A stretch of DNA of 64,000 nt from Larimichthys crocea (Eukaryota; Chordata; Actinopteri; Sciaenidae). Location: contig NC_040016.1 of the NCBI RefSeq assembly GCF_000972845.2, positions 1,694,701 to 1,758,700 on the forward strand. The letters run 5' to 3'. Within the stretch, counting starts at the first letter, position 1, and each line of letters opens with the position of its first letter. A model generated the notes under the pieces. That model was not told the DNA's origin, did not search any database, and was given only the letters and a program-made list of their open reading frames with translations. The translations under genes were made by a program, and so were the position numbers. This document shows positions 1 through 11,490 of this stretch, one piece after another.

Positions 1-137
1 TACGAAGGCTCAGCTCTTGCTGTGAGAGCCCAGGGTTTGAATCCGACCTGTTCCCCATCTCTCTCTCCCCGCATTCCTGTCATTCTTCAGCTGTCTCTAT
101 CAAATCAAGCTTGAAAAGGCCAAAAAAATAAAAACTC
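1..137 (+). mobile_element. tRNA-derived SINE, 3' part, cut by window edge
   Basis: Bases 34-44 read ggtttgaatcc, one mismatch from the RNA polymerase III B box of tRNA-derived SINEs. A pyrimidine-rich body follows (cccc, ctctctctcc, gtcattcttcagctgtctc), then tatcaaat and an A-rich tail at about 118-137. This order matches a short interspersed element I recognise from many teleost genomes; the 5' part with the A box lies outside the window. The family name is not certain. Confidence 0.6.
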
Positions 138-264
138 CCTTTAAACATTAATGCAGTCATTAATCTGAAATACCTTTCTCGCTAGACTCTCTTCAGGATA
201 GCGACTTTACTTATCCCTAAACATCATCCAGGGTCATCATCATCGATACATTTTAATTTGTCCA

Positions 265-421
265 ATACACACCTGCAAACTAAAACATTCCCATCAGCTA
301 CTTGTGTCACTGTGTATAGTGGAAATGCTAGCACGCTTACATGCTAAACTAAGATGGTGAACTTGGTTCATGATACAGCATGTTAGCGTTTGTATTTGTA
401 GCATGTATATATGTATATATA
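265..421. repeat. Old teleost interspersed repeat, left piece, interrupted by Tc1
   Basis: The stretch with aaaacattcccatcagct, gctagcacgcttacatgc and taaactaagatggtgaac, followed by agcatgttagcg, matches a repeat common in percomorph fish, recalled from memory. It breaks off at the TA where the Tc1 element starts. Text of the same style (agcatgttagcacagtg) resumes at about 1830, so the Tc1 copy probably landed inside this older repeat. The repeat class is not known to me. Confidence 0.5.
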
Positions 422-1767
422 CACTGCTCAAAAAAATTAAAGAAACACTTTGAAAACACATCAGATCTCAACAGGAAAAGAAATCACGCTGGATATCTTT
501 CCTGATATGGACTGGGTAATGTGTTAAGAACAAAAGGATGCCACATTAATGGAAATAAAAACTATCAACCTACAGAGGGCTGAATTCAAAGACATCCCCA
601 AAATCAAAGCAAAAAATGTGTATGTATGTGACAGGCTAGTCCATTTTGCCAAAATTTCTTTGTAGCAACTCATAATGGTACTCAGTAGTTTGTATGGCCT
701 CCACATGCTTGTATGAATGCCTGACAACGTCGGGGCATGCTCCTAATGAAACAATGGATGGTGTCCTGGGGGATCTCCTCATCTGGACCAGGGCATCACT
801 GAGCTCCTGGACAGTCTGAGGTGCAACCTGGCGGAATCGGATGGACCAAAACATAATGACCAAGAGGTGTTCTATTGGATTTAGGTCACTCGAGCGCAGG
901 GGCCAGTCAATGGTATCAATTACTTCATCCTCTAGGAACTGCCTGCATACTCTCGCCACATGAGGCCGGCCATTGTCGTGCACCAGGAGGAACCCACTGC
1001 ACCAGTGTAGGGTCTGACAATGGGTCCAAGGATTTCATTCTAAAACCTAATAGCTACCAATTAATAGGTACCAATTCTGGTGTTCTGTGGCAAATGCAAG
1101 TCGAGCACCATGGTGCCTGGCAGTAAGCACAGGGTCCAGTACAGGACACTGGACCCTCAGGCCACCCTCATGAAGTCTGTTTCTGATTGTTTGGTCAGAG
1201 ACATTCACACCAGTGGCCTCCTGTAGGTCTTTTGTAGGGCTCTGGCAGTGCTCATCCTGTTCCTCCTCGCACAGAGCAGACACTGGTCCTGCTGATGGGT
1301 TAAGGACCTTCTACGGGCCTGTCCAGGTCTCCTAGATTAACTGACCATCTCCTGGAATCTCCTCCACGCTCTTGAGACTGTGCTGGGAGACACAGCAAAC
1401 CTTCTGGCAATGGCCTATATTGATGTCCTACCGTGGATGAGTTGGACTACCTGTGCAACCTCTGTAGGGTCCAGGTACCGCACCATGCTACCAGTAGTGA
1501 CACTGATCTTAGCCAAATGCAAAACTAATGAGAAATTGGTCGGAAAAGATGAGGAGGGAAAAAATGTCAGTGGCCTCTACCAGTAAAACCATTCCTGTTT
1601 TGGGGGTCGTCTCATTGTTGCCCCTCTAGTGTACCTGTTGTTAATTTCATTAACACCAAAACAGATGAAAATGATAAACAATCTACCCAGCTACTTACCT
1701 GACCAGAAGTTGAACTGTCTTGATGCTATACTTTGATTGATTGTTCCTTTAATTTCTTTGTGCAGTG
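422..1767 (-). mobile_element. Tc1-like DNA transposon, degraded
   Basis: The element is about 1,346 bp. It is bounded by TA dinucleotides (420-421 and 1768-1769) and by inverted ends: cactgctcaaaaaaattaaa on the left, and on the right a sequence whose reverse complement begins cactgcacaaagaaattaaa. This is the hallmark of Tc1/mariner insertion at TA. It carries a broken transposase on the minus strand. The termini are still similar, but the coding region is heavily damaged, so the copy cannot move by itself. Confidence 0.9.
636..1519 (-). pseudogene. Tc1-family transposase, inactivated
   Basis: Read on the minus strand, an N-terminal part with a Tc3-type helix-turn-helix is visible at about 1047-1519, in more than one frame (ATGVNVSDQTIRNRLHEGGLR, then RLAFATEHQNW). 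A C-terminal part lies at 636-983, with HDNGRPHVAR, which holds the second catalytic Asp, and SSDLNPIEHL, which holds the third catalytic acidic residue. Between EHQNW and HDNGRPH the normal stretch of roughly 60 or more residues, carrying the first catalytic Asp and the glycine-rich VWGG motif, is missing and replaced by about 60 unrelated bases with stops. The C-terminal end also departs from the family. This is a dead copy. Confidence 0.9.
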
Positions 1768-2339
1768 TATATAGTTTTCAGTTCCTGTTTGTTTTCCATC
1801 TACACCAGAATATTGTTTGTTGCATATAGAGCATGTTAGCACAGTGTATGTAAACTGAGAACACATTCAAAGTTACTTTTTATACACAGCAAACACAAAC
1901 TAAAACTGTCTTTACATCAAGAACCGAGAATGTGATTCTTTTCCTGGTTTGTGTCAGACCTCATCTATTTGTGACTGTGAAGAGACAAAAGTTAGACACC
2001 ATGATGTTGCTGTTCAATGTAGTCAGACTGGAGAACATCAGATTTGTGCCACAAAGGGTATAAAAATAATCTGAAATTCTGTCAGCATGGAGTAATGGAG
2101 TCTCAGATGGAGAAGCCGACACTGGTATGTGAGGGTTTTCAACAGGACACGAACACAAACATAGCACGTCATCAGTGACAAGAAAAAACACCCAGAAAAC
2201 ACGCTCAGAACATTTCTGTTCGTTTGGTCGTTTCTTTCCCACTCACTGTCTGTGTTTCCTTTACTGACACTGTGTGAGAAACAAGAAAGTTGAACTCTGT
2301 CTGAAAGGAGAAGCCTGAGTTTCAGAGGGATGTTTGTGT

Positions 2340-2344
<5 letters not shown>

Positions 2345-2408
<64 letters not shown>
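2345..2408. repeat. (TG)32 microsatellite
   Basis: Uninterrupted TG dinucleotides for 64 bases, preceded by a short imperfect run (tgtttgtgtgtgtc). This is the longest pure dinucleotide tract in the window. Minus-strand open frames across it read as poly-Thr-His and are artefacts. Confidence 0.98.
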
Positions 2409-2410
<2 letters not shown>

Positions 2411-4434
2411 CATTTGAAAGGGAAAAAGTCACTAGAGTCCACAGGCTTATTAGTGCATGTGTCTTCCTGTGACACATTTGTCTAGGGGAAGTCCAGGTCA
2501 GATGCACAAAGTTTCTCTCTTTGTTTCTTTGAGGGTTATAAAAACTCATTTCCTGCTTTAGGAACCTCTAAGGATTTCATTTGCAAAATCCACTGTCCAA
2601 ATAAAAAGAGTGAAAATTGTTTCACAGCTGTACTGAAATATGTTTTGATGTGAGGCCAGTGTGAGCAAATTCTTTGGGTTTGTGCCATGCTGGACTAGAT
2701 ACTTGGATAGCTAGATAATGTCTGCTCTATGAATAGTCATCTCCAAGCTGACCTCAGTTGACCCAGCACATTATGGCACATGCTCACATGTTGAACACAA
2801 AGTTGAACATGGTTCAAAATATTTGGTTCAGCTCTTCCGGACACAGAACTGCTAGACATCGCCAGCGGGCTCAAGAGGATGGCTGTGCATGTGCGTGTGT
2901 GTCAAATCATCCTGTTCTTCCATGTGTGTTTGAGGGAACCAGGCGTGACTTGAATATGACTGCACAAGAATGTGCACTCAAAGAAAATCCTGTTATTTTT
3001 ACATCCTGGATACTGACCATCATTCCTCTCATATATGGTAACATTTTTCTCACTAACTCCATGAATATGTTGTACAATGCTTGAATGGAGTCCCAACAGG
3101 GCAAAGACATACCAGATGTCAGACAGTCATGAAGGCTATAAACAAGCTAAAGAGAAAACTGATCCATTGTCAAGATCTATTTTAGTGCATAGTTCTGCTC
3201 AAATGAGGCATTCTGTGTGTCAGATATGTGTGTAAGATCAGAGCACTGCTCTTCTCCACGGAGCTAAAGTGTGAATTGAGCAAGCTGTCAAATATTCAAC
3301 TTATTTGTACGATACTTCTTACAAGACTTGTGTTAGTTTTAGTTTCAGTCAGACTTTAGATAAAACTATTTTCAATACGATCACTTTATGTGATTATCTC
3401 TTCTTTCATCATCCACTCCGCTGTTATTTTGTCTTTGTCGAGTACATGGTTTAAAAAAAGTTTGCCTTTTACCTGCATGCATGTATCTTTAGGAGAAACA
3501 TAGTTGGGGAAATACCCTACCCCAATGATGAAAATCATGTTTCTCTGCTTTATTTATCTATGTTGTAGATTTAAATGTAATCTTTTCTTTCCTTTACCGA
3601 AGAAATGTCACTATTTGGCAAATATTTGATCAATTGTCATGAGAATTTTTATTTCCCTCTTCACATTTCATCAGACTGTGTGGCTAGCCCAGCTGAAAAC
3701 AATGATAGCTAAACACATCACTGAAGCCAACGAAAACGACACCAGCCGGGGCAGTTCATGTTAATCATCCATATATTCAGGGTTGCAGCAGGTTTTGCAG
3801 AGGTGTGTGAGGGGTGGTTGGGTGCAAACAATCAAAAAAATAACTTTATTTCCTTGATTCACCGGATACCAGCCTTACCTCACTGTCATTCACTGTCTGT
3901 GTCGCTCGACCACTGCTGTCTGTCTCATTAAAATCATTGGACACAAACCAAAGGAAACCCACTTCAAAATACCTGCACTATTACTTTAAAGCACGACTTT
4001 ACCTGTATGTCCATACATATGGATCCCTGCTGATATAAAGTCACATAAACAGCACAGTATAGTGCAATGTATAGTGTATGACTGGTTATAAAAACATCTA
4101 TGTGTGTCTCTGTGAGTCATATCCACTCGCAACAGAGAGAGAGAGTGAGTGAGAGCAGCAGCTTGTGCTTGGGGACAGGTGCACTCATCTTCAAGACACT
4201 TCCTTCTCTCTAATAGCTACATCTGCATCTCTTCCTCCTCCACTCTCTCTCCCTCCCTTTCTCTCTATTTCTCTCTCTCTCTTCCTGCAGTGTTCAGGTG
4301 GGACGGTGACGCATCGGCTCAAGCAGGCGTCTTATTAGCTGAGCACTAACAGGCAGCCTGTGTTCCCATGGGGGCTGAATGCAGCTGAGTCATCCCGTAC
4401 AAGCCGAACAGTACGAGTCTTCGGTCTTTTCCCT

Positions 4435-4435
<1 letters not shown>

Positions 4436-4471
<36 letters not shown>

Positions 4472-4609
4472 TATAGCAGCTGGATGGGAAATACACTCAC
4501 CTGCACGTACACAGGAACTTCTGATTTGCTGGATTCCAATGGGAGTTTTACCGTGTAGGTGTATCAGGTTTGGTTTGTGTGTCTGTGCGTGTGTGTGTGT
4601 GTGTGTGTG
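4436..4609. repeat. Paired (CA)n and (GT)n tracts
   Basis: A pure (AC)16 run at 4436-4468 is followed about 120 bases later by (GT)10 at 4589-4609. The tracts are in opposite orientation on the same strand, so they can pair as an imperfect hairpin. The DNA from 2409 to 4435 and from 4610 to 5442 shows no gene or recognisable element, apart from pyrimidine-rich simple sequence at about 4228-4285. Confidence 0.95.
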
Positions 4610-5442
4610 GGAGCAGCATACAGAGAAGGAGGAAGAATGTTACATGCAACTGCTGCAGCCAACCTCCAACTGTCTTTCAACAGCATGAAACCAGAATGGT
4701 TGACAGATCTTCTCTTCACCTTATAAGTCTGCCTCTTTAGTCTACATTACCTGATTAATCTAACACTGAGTTTGAAACATGCCATACAGTAATGGATTGC
4801 TCTGGTGACAGACCAACCTATGGTTTTGTCATCAATCATAACCTCCTCATTGTGAATAAATTTATGAATGGTTTGTTTTTCATGGAAACTCATACCCATG
4901 TATTCCTGCAGGTTAAAAATTGCATATTTGACTTGCTGCAATTTTGGGTGATGGCCATTTTTGTCATGAATAATTAGTTTCATTTGTGTAAAACTCTCAG
5001 TGGCTTCTTCCACTTTTGTGTCATAGACTTTTTTGGTTGAAAGGAGGAAAGAGATGTAAAAAAAAACAAAACAAAACAGAATACCTCAAATCCCCACAGA
5101 TGATTTTGAATATTTCCAACCGCTGTACAAAATTCTTCACTAAGCTACCCACCCTGTCAAGCTTTCCGCTCTCTCCCAGCATAGTCTGGCAGATGAATCG
5201 CTCAGAATTCTGAATAACTTTTTAAACAATGCATGTCTGACTTCAGACCAAAGTAGACATAAGCAGACCTTTCATTTTCATCTAGCAATTTAAACAGCTG
5301 AAATGACAACCAAGAGCTGCAGCAAGCTTGCGAATTAACGTTAAGTGAGTATTGTGTAATCCCACTAAATAATGTTGTTAGCTAATGCTCTTAGCTTCGA
5401 AGTAACATGTGGTAACAACTGTTGGTAATTCTAACCAAGCGG

Positions 5443-6160
5443 CAACCTCCGATGCTGGGAGATGAAGCCAGTGTGGAAGTGCTAAAAACTGTAATGCCTC
5501 GAGCAGCCACTTGAGACAGGCTGCAGAAGTGAGTCAATCTCCATAAGCGCCTATATTAAAATGCTCAATTTCACAGCAGAATTAAACATGTCTACAGCCT
5601 GGTACAGACAACAGTTTTGGTCTCTATAGCTAATTTCCCTGTTCATGACAACTGTAAGGGTGATTTTTTTTTTTTTAAATCACATGTTCAGATGATATTG
5701 AGGCTTAAAGTTAGAGCTGGCTCAGGTCATCCCTTAGTTATGCTGCAATAAGACTAGACTGCCAGGGGACTTCAAATAGTGCACTGGGCTTCTCTCTCTC
5801 TGTCTCTCTCTTTCCCACCCTCTCCATTTGTAAACATTCATGTCTCATTAATATATGTTAATGCATGTTACTAATTTAACTTCTTGCTTACCATATCTCC
5901 AATACAGTTTATAGTTAGTTACTGAATTGCTGCTGCTGAGCATCTGTGTCTCTCTAGCTCTCTGTTTATCTATCTATCCCCCCTGATGATCCATATCTTT
6001 GCCGATAATTAGATTAACCGGGAGATGGAAGAAACAGTACAGCCAACATAGCGGCAGCCAGTGTGGCATACTTTTTGGCTTCAAAACAGCGCTTCAGAAA
6101 CCTAAGGGTGACGTCACCCAGACTCTGTCCACTCTTTATACCATCATTGATTCTGACTCA
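5443..6160. repeat. Nested teleost repeats
   Basis: 5443-5712 (ggaagtgctaaaaactgtaa, cttgagacaggctgc, gttttggtctctatagctaa) and 6040-6160 (cagcgcttcagaaacctaag, gggtgacgtcaccc) look like the two halves of one repeat widespread in teleosts. Between them, about 5713-6030 carries a different module (cctggcag-like stretch, a ctctctct tract at 5791-5812, then ctcattaatatatgttaatg) that I associate with another fish repeat. The most economical reading is one element inserted into another. Boundaries are approximate and both family names are unknown to me. Confidence 0.5.
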
Positions 6161-7311
6161 TGCAAACATTTGTAGAAAGAACAAGCTACGACATTAAATA
6201 AACATTGAGTTATGCTAATGTTTAGCAGCAGACACAACACATTGATTCGTTTCTTACAACTTTTACTGATATGTTGCTGAAAGACCAAAAAACATATCTA
6301 GCATTGGACCCTTGAGACGTTTTATATAAACTCTTTGTATACCCCATGCACACCACTTTGTCATGCACAGACATCTAAAATATGACAGACCTCCTGTGCC
6401 TTCTGAGTCACAGTTTGACAATTGCTGTCCGGGGAACATATTACTTTAGTGATGTTAAAAAAAAAAAGGAGACAAGATCAGGCTTAAACTTTGCAAGCTA
6501 CTTTTTAGTGCTGGTAAGGTTGGTTGCTCTACTGTGTCTGCTATTGTATATTTCATAGGGAGCATATTTCTGATATTCTCACACGTTCACTCTGACAAAT
6601 ACTGCCAATTTCTCCCTATATCCTGAGAAATAAAACTTTCTCAGCTGGCAGAACACTTACTTTACAATGTTAGTCTCTGGTTGTGCCCACTGAGTCCAGT
6701 CTCTGAACTTATCTGAAAAAACATCCATCAAAATCCCATTCAACTGTTTGAATGTTTTTATGCATTTACAAAAATTAATGACAAAACGCAGAGGAGAGAA
6801 ATAAAGAGATGTCGTGTGGGGTCAAGCTACATACCCACTGAGTTTATGTGAGTGAGTGATAGAGGTGAAAAAAGGGAAAGCTGGACAGAGTGAGTAAAAG
6901 AAAGAACGAAAGAGCGAGTGAGAGTAACAGTAAACAGTCCAATGATCGATGAACGCCTGACGTGACTCAGCTCTCGGTTGCCGGCCAGCATTTCCATGAC
7001 TGGCGAGCCGCCTGCACGACGAAGACAAACGACCCGGCAATGAAGGAAAATGAGGATTTTATCACCCATTTCCCTCTCACACCGTTGCTGGCCCACGCTC
7101 CCCAGATTGCTTGTGTGTGTGTACATGTGTGTGTGTGTTCTTCTGCACTGGGAAGTTAACCAAATGTGTGTCCCGATTTCCTGACAGGCTGGCTTATGGT
7201 CGTACGTTGGCCCAAGGGTGCAGTTTAGAGAAATCACTCACTCTGTTGGAGACTTGTGGAGAAATGCCCAAGGTCTGGAACATCTATACGTTACCTGTGT
7301 GTGCATATATA

Positions 7312-7334
7312 TGTGTGTGTGTGTGTGTGTGTGT
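7312..7334. repeat. (TG)n microsatellite
   Basis: A pure TG run of 23 bases, preceded by an imperfect cluster at 7110-7140. The flanking DNA from 6161 to 9137 holds no recognisable gene. It contains short A-rich and CA-rich patches (7742-7765, 8481-8493) and an AT-rich near-palindromic stretch at about 8888-8950. Confidence 0.9.
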
Positions 7335-9137
7335 ATGCAAGGGAGTGTGTTTAAAAGGACATTTATCTCATCCTCAGATATAATTACACTGCCTTGGGGT
7401 AGAGGGGAGTTATCCAGTTCTCCGTTCTCTTTCTCAAACCCCTCTAACTCTCTCCTTCACCCTCCCTCTTTCACTCTTACCTTCTCTTTTCCGAAGCTAA
7501 GAAAACCGACTCTGCCATCTTCGGAAGTCATTATGGGATTAACTTATTCCCAGAGTATGGATCTCTTCCTTGGAGCCCATGAAGGGGGACTCCCCTATTT
7601 TTTGCTTCCCTACACGCCACTTGCTCTAGCTGTGATAATCAACTAGCAGTATTCCTTCCTCTAGCCCGGAGCTCCACCTCAAGGGAAATCACTTCTCGTC
7701 TCTCCTCACTTCATCCAAAAATATGAATCCTCACAAAATCTACAAAAAAAAAATAAAAATAGAATTAAATATATAAGATTGTACTGGAAGCGTTGTTTGA
7801 AATATGTTGGTGATTCTTGTTTTAATCTTCACCACGTAAAGCAATAGCTGCGGCTGCTGAGGCTCATGAACAAGCGAGCTCTTTTGTAATGATAATAACA
7901 GCGTTCCTGGAGACCTGACAAGAATCTGCAGCCTGGGGGAAGAAGTGTAATATCATCACTTCCTGTTTGCGAATCCCTCACCCCCATGGGCTCTTGGGTA
8001 ATGACACCTGCCAACATGCCAGTAACTCTGATTTACTCCGAGGGCAAGATTAACAGTTGAAAGCAAACCAGTTTGTTCTGAGGGGAGAAGCTGATTGAAC
8101 AGGCTTTGGAGGGTTTGTAACGCTTCTCACCTCCACTCTCCTACGGTTTATCACACACATTTTAAGGCAAGGCCTTTCAGACACAACACGGCAGAGTTAA
8201 ACGACGTATGCTGCTGTGATGTGCTGTACATAGATGAATGCCACGTCTCAGACTATAGCTCAACATCTTTATAATTAGCGACAAATAAAAAGGCACTAAC
8301 AGTTATTAATGTGTTCTGTCAGACAATGTGGCTTGATTTCTCAGGCCACCAGGCTCCATTTTATGGCTGTGCATTATAGAGAGATCACATTCAGTAAGGC
8401 CTTTCTTTTCTCTACTGTCTTCACAACTGTGCAGCTGTCTTCAGCCTTGCTTGGGGGCATAATAACCATGTGTTGGTGCCACACACACACACACTCATGC
8501 ACCCCCATACACACTGTGTTATCTTCAGAGTCACAAGTTAGTGTTTTTCTAAATTGGGCCATGTGGCAGCCTTCTGTTATAAAGAAGCCACACATATTTG
8601 GGTGGGGGCTGGGCATTTATCTAGCATAATGTGATTGTGCTGACGTGCCCTCGCTCTCTGTGGCAGCGGGTCAGGGTGGGCCACATGGTTTAGCGTCGGC
8701 CCCTCCCCTGGGCCCTGATTTTAACTCACAGCAGTGCTAGCCCTTGTTTGTTCAAATGTCATCTGTCAGGGGGAGCCGGGCTGATCGCAAGTGGTGACTT
8801 GGTTTCAGTGTTGCTACTCCGTCTTTCTCCTTTCCTGTTTGTTTTTTTGTCTTTATTTTAGTGCCTGCACTATATCTGAAAAATACATTCATATGTACTA
8901 CTACATATACTATAAGGTAGTAATACATATTACATATATACTACTACCTTAAAGCTGCTATGTGCACAATTTGTATGGGATTAGCATCTTTCAAAATAGA
9001 AGCATGCTGATTTATTTTAAGGAAAATGGAACAGTCCTGGTACTTTCTTCATGGCTAATAGACCTCATGGGCCTGAATAGTTTCCTTCAACACCCTCTTC
9101 TGCTATTTAGTTAATTACAAGTTTCCTAAACATTAAA

Positions 9138-9475
9138 TTAAAGCAGCATTATTTGATTTTTGCCACTCGTGGGCAGTGGAAGCAAGCAGTAAAAAACACT
9201 GACATGACATCATTTTTTTAGTTCGTATTGTAAACTTATTCATGAACGGTTGCTTATTTCCACATCCAGGAGACACAGAGCAACATTAGCATTTATTCCA
9301 CTAACTACTGAGAGAAATATCAGGGGTTTTCTTAGCATTTTTCCATTTGTTGCTGGATATGTAGTTTTCAGACTGAAATCTGCTGCAGAAATGACACAGA
9401 AACAGTTATGGTTGCAGGCCATAAGATCCAAACAATAAACTGAAAGATGCTAAAAAAAATAAATGCTGAGCTTAA
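9138..9475. repeat. Dispersed repeat, copy A
   Basis: This segment aligns by eye with 17953-18315 in the same orientation. Shared anchors are aaagcagcat, ccact(c/t)gtgggcagt, gagacacag then acatt.gcatttatt, and tccaaacaat...ctgaaagatgctaaaa at the end. Spacing between anchors is similar in both copies. It is an old interspersed element with no coding capacity that I can see. Confidence 0.65.
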
Positions 9476-9762
9476 GATATTTATTAACGTAACAAGTAGA
9501 ACAAACAAGTATGCAAAATTATCTCACCCTTCCAGGCCTGTACTGTCAATGCAGTAAAAAAAATGCAAAATGATAGTAAATGTAAAGATTAGATTAGACA
9601 GATTAAATGAATCATGTATAATATCTCAACTGCTGTAAACAAAATAACTGACCTGAATCCACATTACACCAACACCGTGGCCTTTATCTGCCCCCTATCC
9701 ACTGCTTCCTTTGCACATATGCTCACTGCACACAGACTTGTGGGCCCTTTGAGATTCAAACC

Positions 9763-10725
9763 GTTTAAAGCAACATCGTGTAACTTACCATAAAATAACA
9801 GATTTGAAATTATTTTGATGCTACACTGACTTTTACACCTGTTTCTGTACTATATAACTATGTGCTGTAGGTACAATCATCCATGAGAAGTACGTCCAAG
9901 AGCACAGGGTTAGCCAAAAAAAAAAAAAACACTTAAAAAACTGGAAGTCACAAAGAGCACTAGATTTAGCCATAGCACTGTCCCAGCTAGAGAGCTGAAA
10001 TGAAATGTGGTGGAGTCTGGAAGGCTGCCGGGTTTATATACTGAACGGGAGATTGGATAATGAGCCACAGGTGGTGAAGGTGATGAGGCAGTAGAGAGTG
10101 AATCGGAGGCCATGCCGAGCACCAAAGACAGACAGAAACACAAGGGAAGAGAAACTCTAGGAACTGTGAAGCAGACAGCCTTCACATCACATTTGTCAAC
10201 TATATGACTGATTTCGGTGAAACTGCATCATATTTTATAAAGAAAAGGTTTTCTGGTTTTCCCTCTGATGTCCTCCGGCTGCACCACCTGAACTATCTGT
10301 GATTTATAGAATTTCCTGAAGGACAGTGAAGTTAACTGCTATAAACTATAGCTACTGCTAGTTATTGTTAGCTCAGTTTGTTAGCCGGGCTGCCTAAAAT
10401 GTGAGTTCAGAGCACAGAGAGAGTGTTTTTGCTTTTTGGACCACCAGGAAGGTCAGGTTTTCAGGCCCAGGACAGGTTGAGGCAGCAGAGCTTGTGTCGT
10501 ACCAGAACCCGAGCTGGGCAATCTAAGAGGGCTCAGCAATCTCTATGGACATAGTGGCAGAGGCAAAGAGGAAGTAATATTAGCTGGCTGCTATGTCTTG
10601 TGTTGTTGCATTTGTTTGATGTTTGGCTGTTAGCAAAGCTGTTGGTATTTTTGATCATAAGTGATATAATTATATCAGTAATTGTCCATATTTACAACCA
10701 ATTTCTGCACAATGTTGCTTTAAAC
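9763..10725. mobile_element. Non-autonomous DNA transposon with inverted ends
   Basis: The left end reads gtttaaagcaacatcgtgta and the reverse complement of the right end reads gtttaaagcaacattgtgca, matching at 18 of 20 positions. The sequence in between (963 bp in total) has no transposase motif. A perfect 14-base palindrome (gatataattatatc) sits at 10663-10676. An A-run at about 9917-9930, followed by sequence of different texture up to about 10190, may be a later insertion. No clear target duplication is visible, so the superfamily is undetermined. Confidence 0.65.
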
Positions 10726-11465
10726 CTGGGAGTAGATAGCCCATATTTAATTTTCCTTTTCACCAAGACTCAATTTTCCCTCACTTCTGTCCATATATGA
10801 ATTCTCCCTCACTTCTTTCTTTACCATTCACCTTCCTCACCCTTCTCTGTCTGACCTTTTCCCGTATCCCTGCTTCATCTTTCCCTTTCTCTCTCTTCAC
10901 TTTCTTTCCTCTCCGTTATCTCCTCTCCACCCACCTCCACTCCTACGGTGGAGCCTGCAAAGCCAATCTTCATAGTAATGGCTCATTCTGACCAAGTGTT
11001 ACGACTCTTTCAACCACAAATGTCTCCTGAGTGACAGCCTGAGAGAGGAAGAAAATGCCAGTCAGATTGCTGTTTAAGATTAGCCAGGGGAGACAGAGGA
11101 GCCAATCTCAGCAGGCTGGCTGAGTTTAAATATTCCACCTAGATTTAGCTTTGGTAACACAGGCTGCAAGATGAGAGACTACCCTCAACTTCCAACAGCA
11201 ATTTCCTAGTGCAGAGATAGCTCTGGTGGTGTGTAGAGAGGGGTTGTTGGTCCAAGGCATGTTTAAATGAAAAGCGTGAATGTATTGCTCTTAAGGGAGT
11301 GGGTGTATGCGCTCCAGCAAAAGACATATGAGGTTCATCCAGTGCCATGTATTGCTGTAATGTCAGTTGTTTACTGTATCTAGACCCCCTGATACTGACT
11401 CACCAGATAAAACATCTCTCCATCTCTCTTTCTCTCTCTCCCTCTGTCACTTGTTTCTTTCCCTC

Positions 11466-11490
11466 TCCTCCTCCTCCTCCTCCTCCTCCT
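11466..11490. repeat. (TCC)8 trinucleotide tract
   Basis: Pure TCC repeat inside a longer pyrimidine-rich stretch (11418-11525). The open frames here read as poly-Ser or poly-Pro and have no support. The rest of 10726-13475 shows no gene; it includes small CA runs at about 12249-12260 and 12996-13013. Confidence 0.9.

Noticed and set aside
2038..2549. Minus-strand frames rich in Thr-His
   Set aside because: Direct translation of the (TG)32 tract.
9910..10185. 91-codon minus-strand frame with hydrophobic ends
   Set aside because: It lies inside a non-autonomous transposon and ends in a poly-Phe from the A-run, so it is not a gene.
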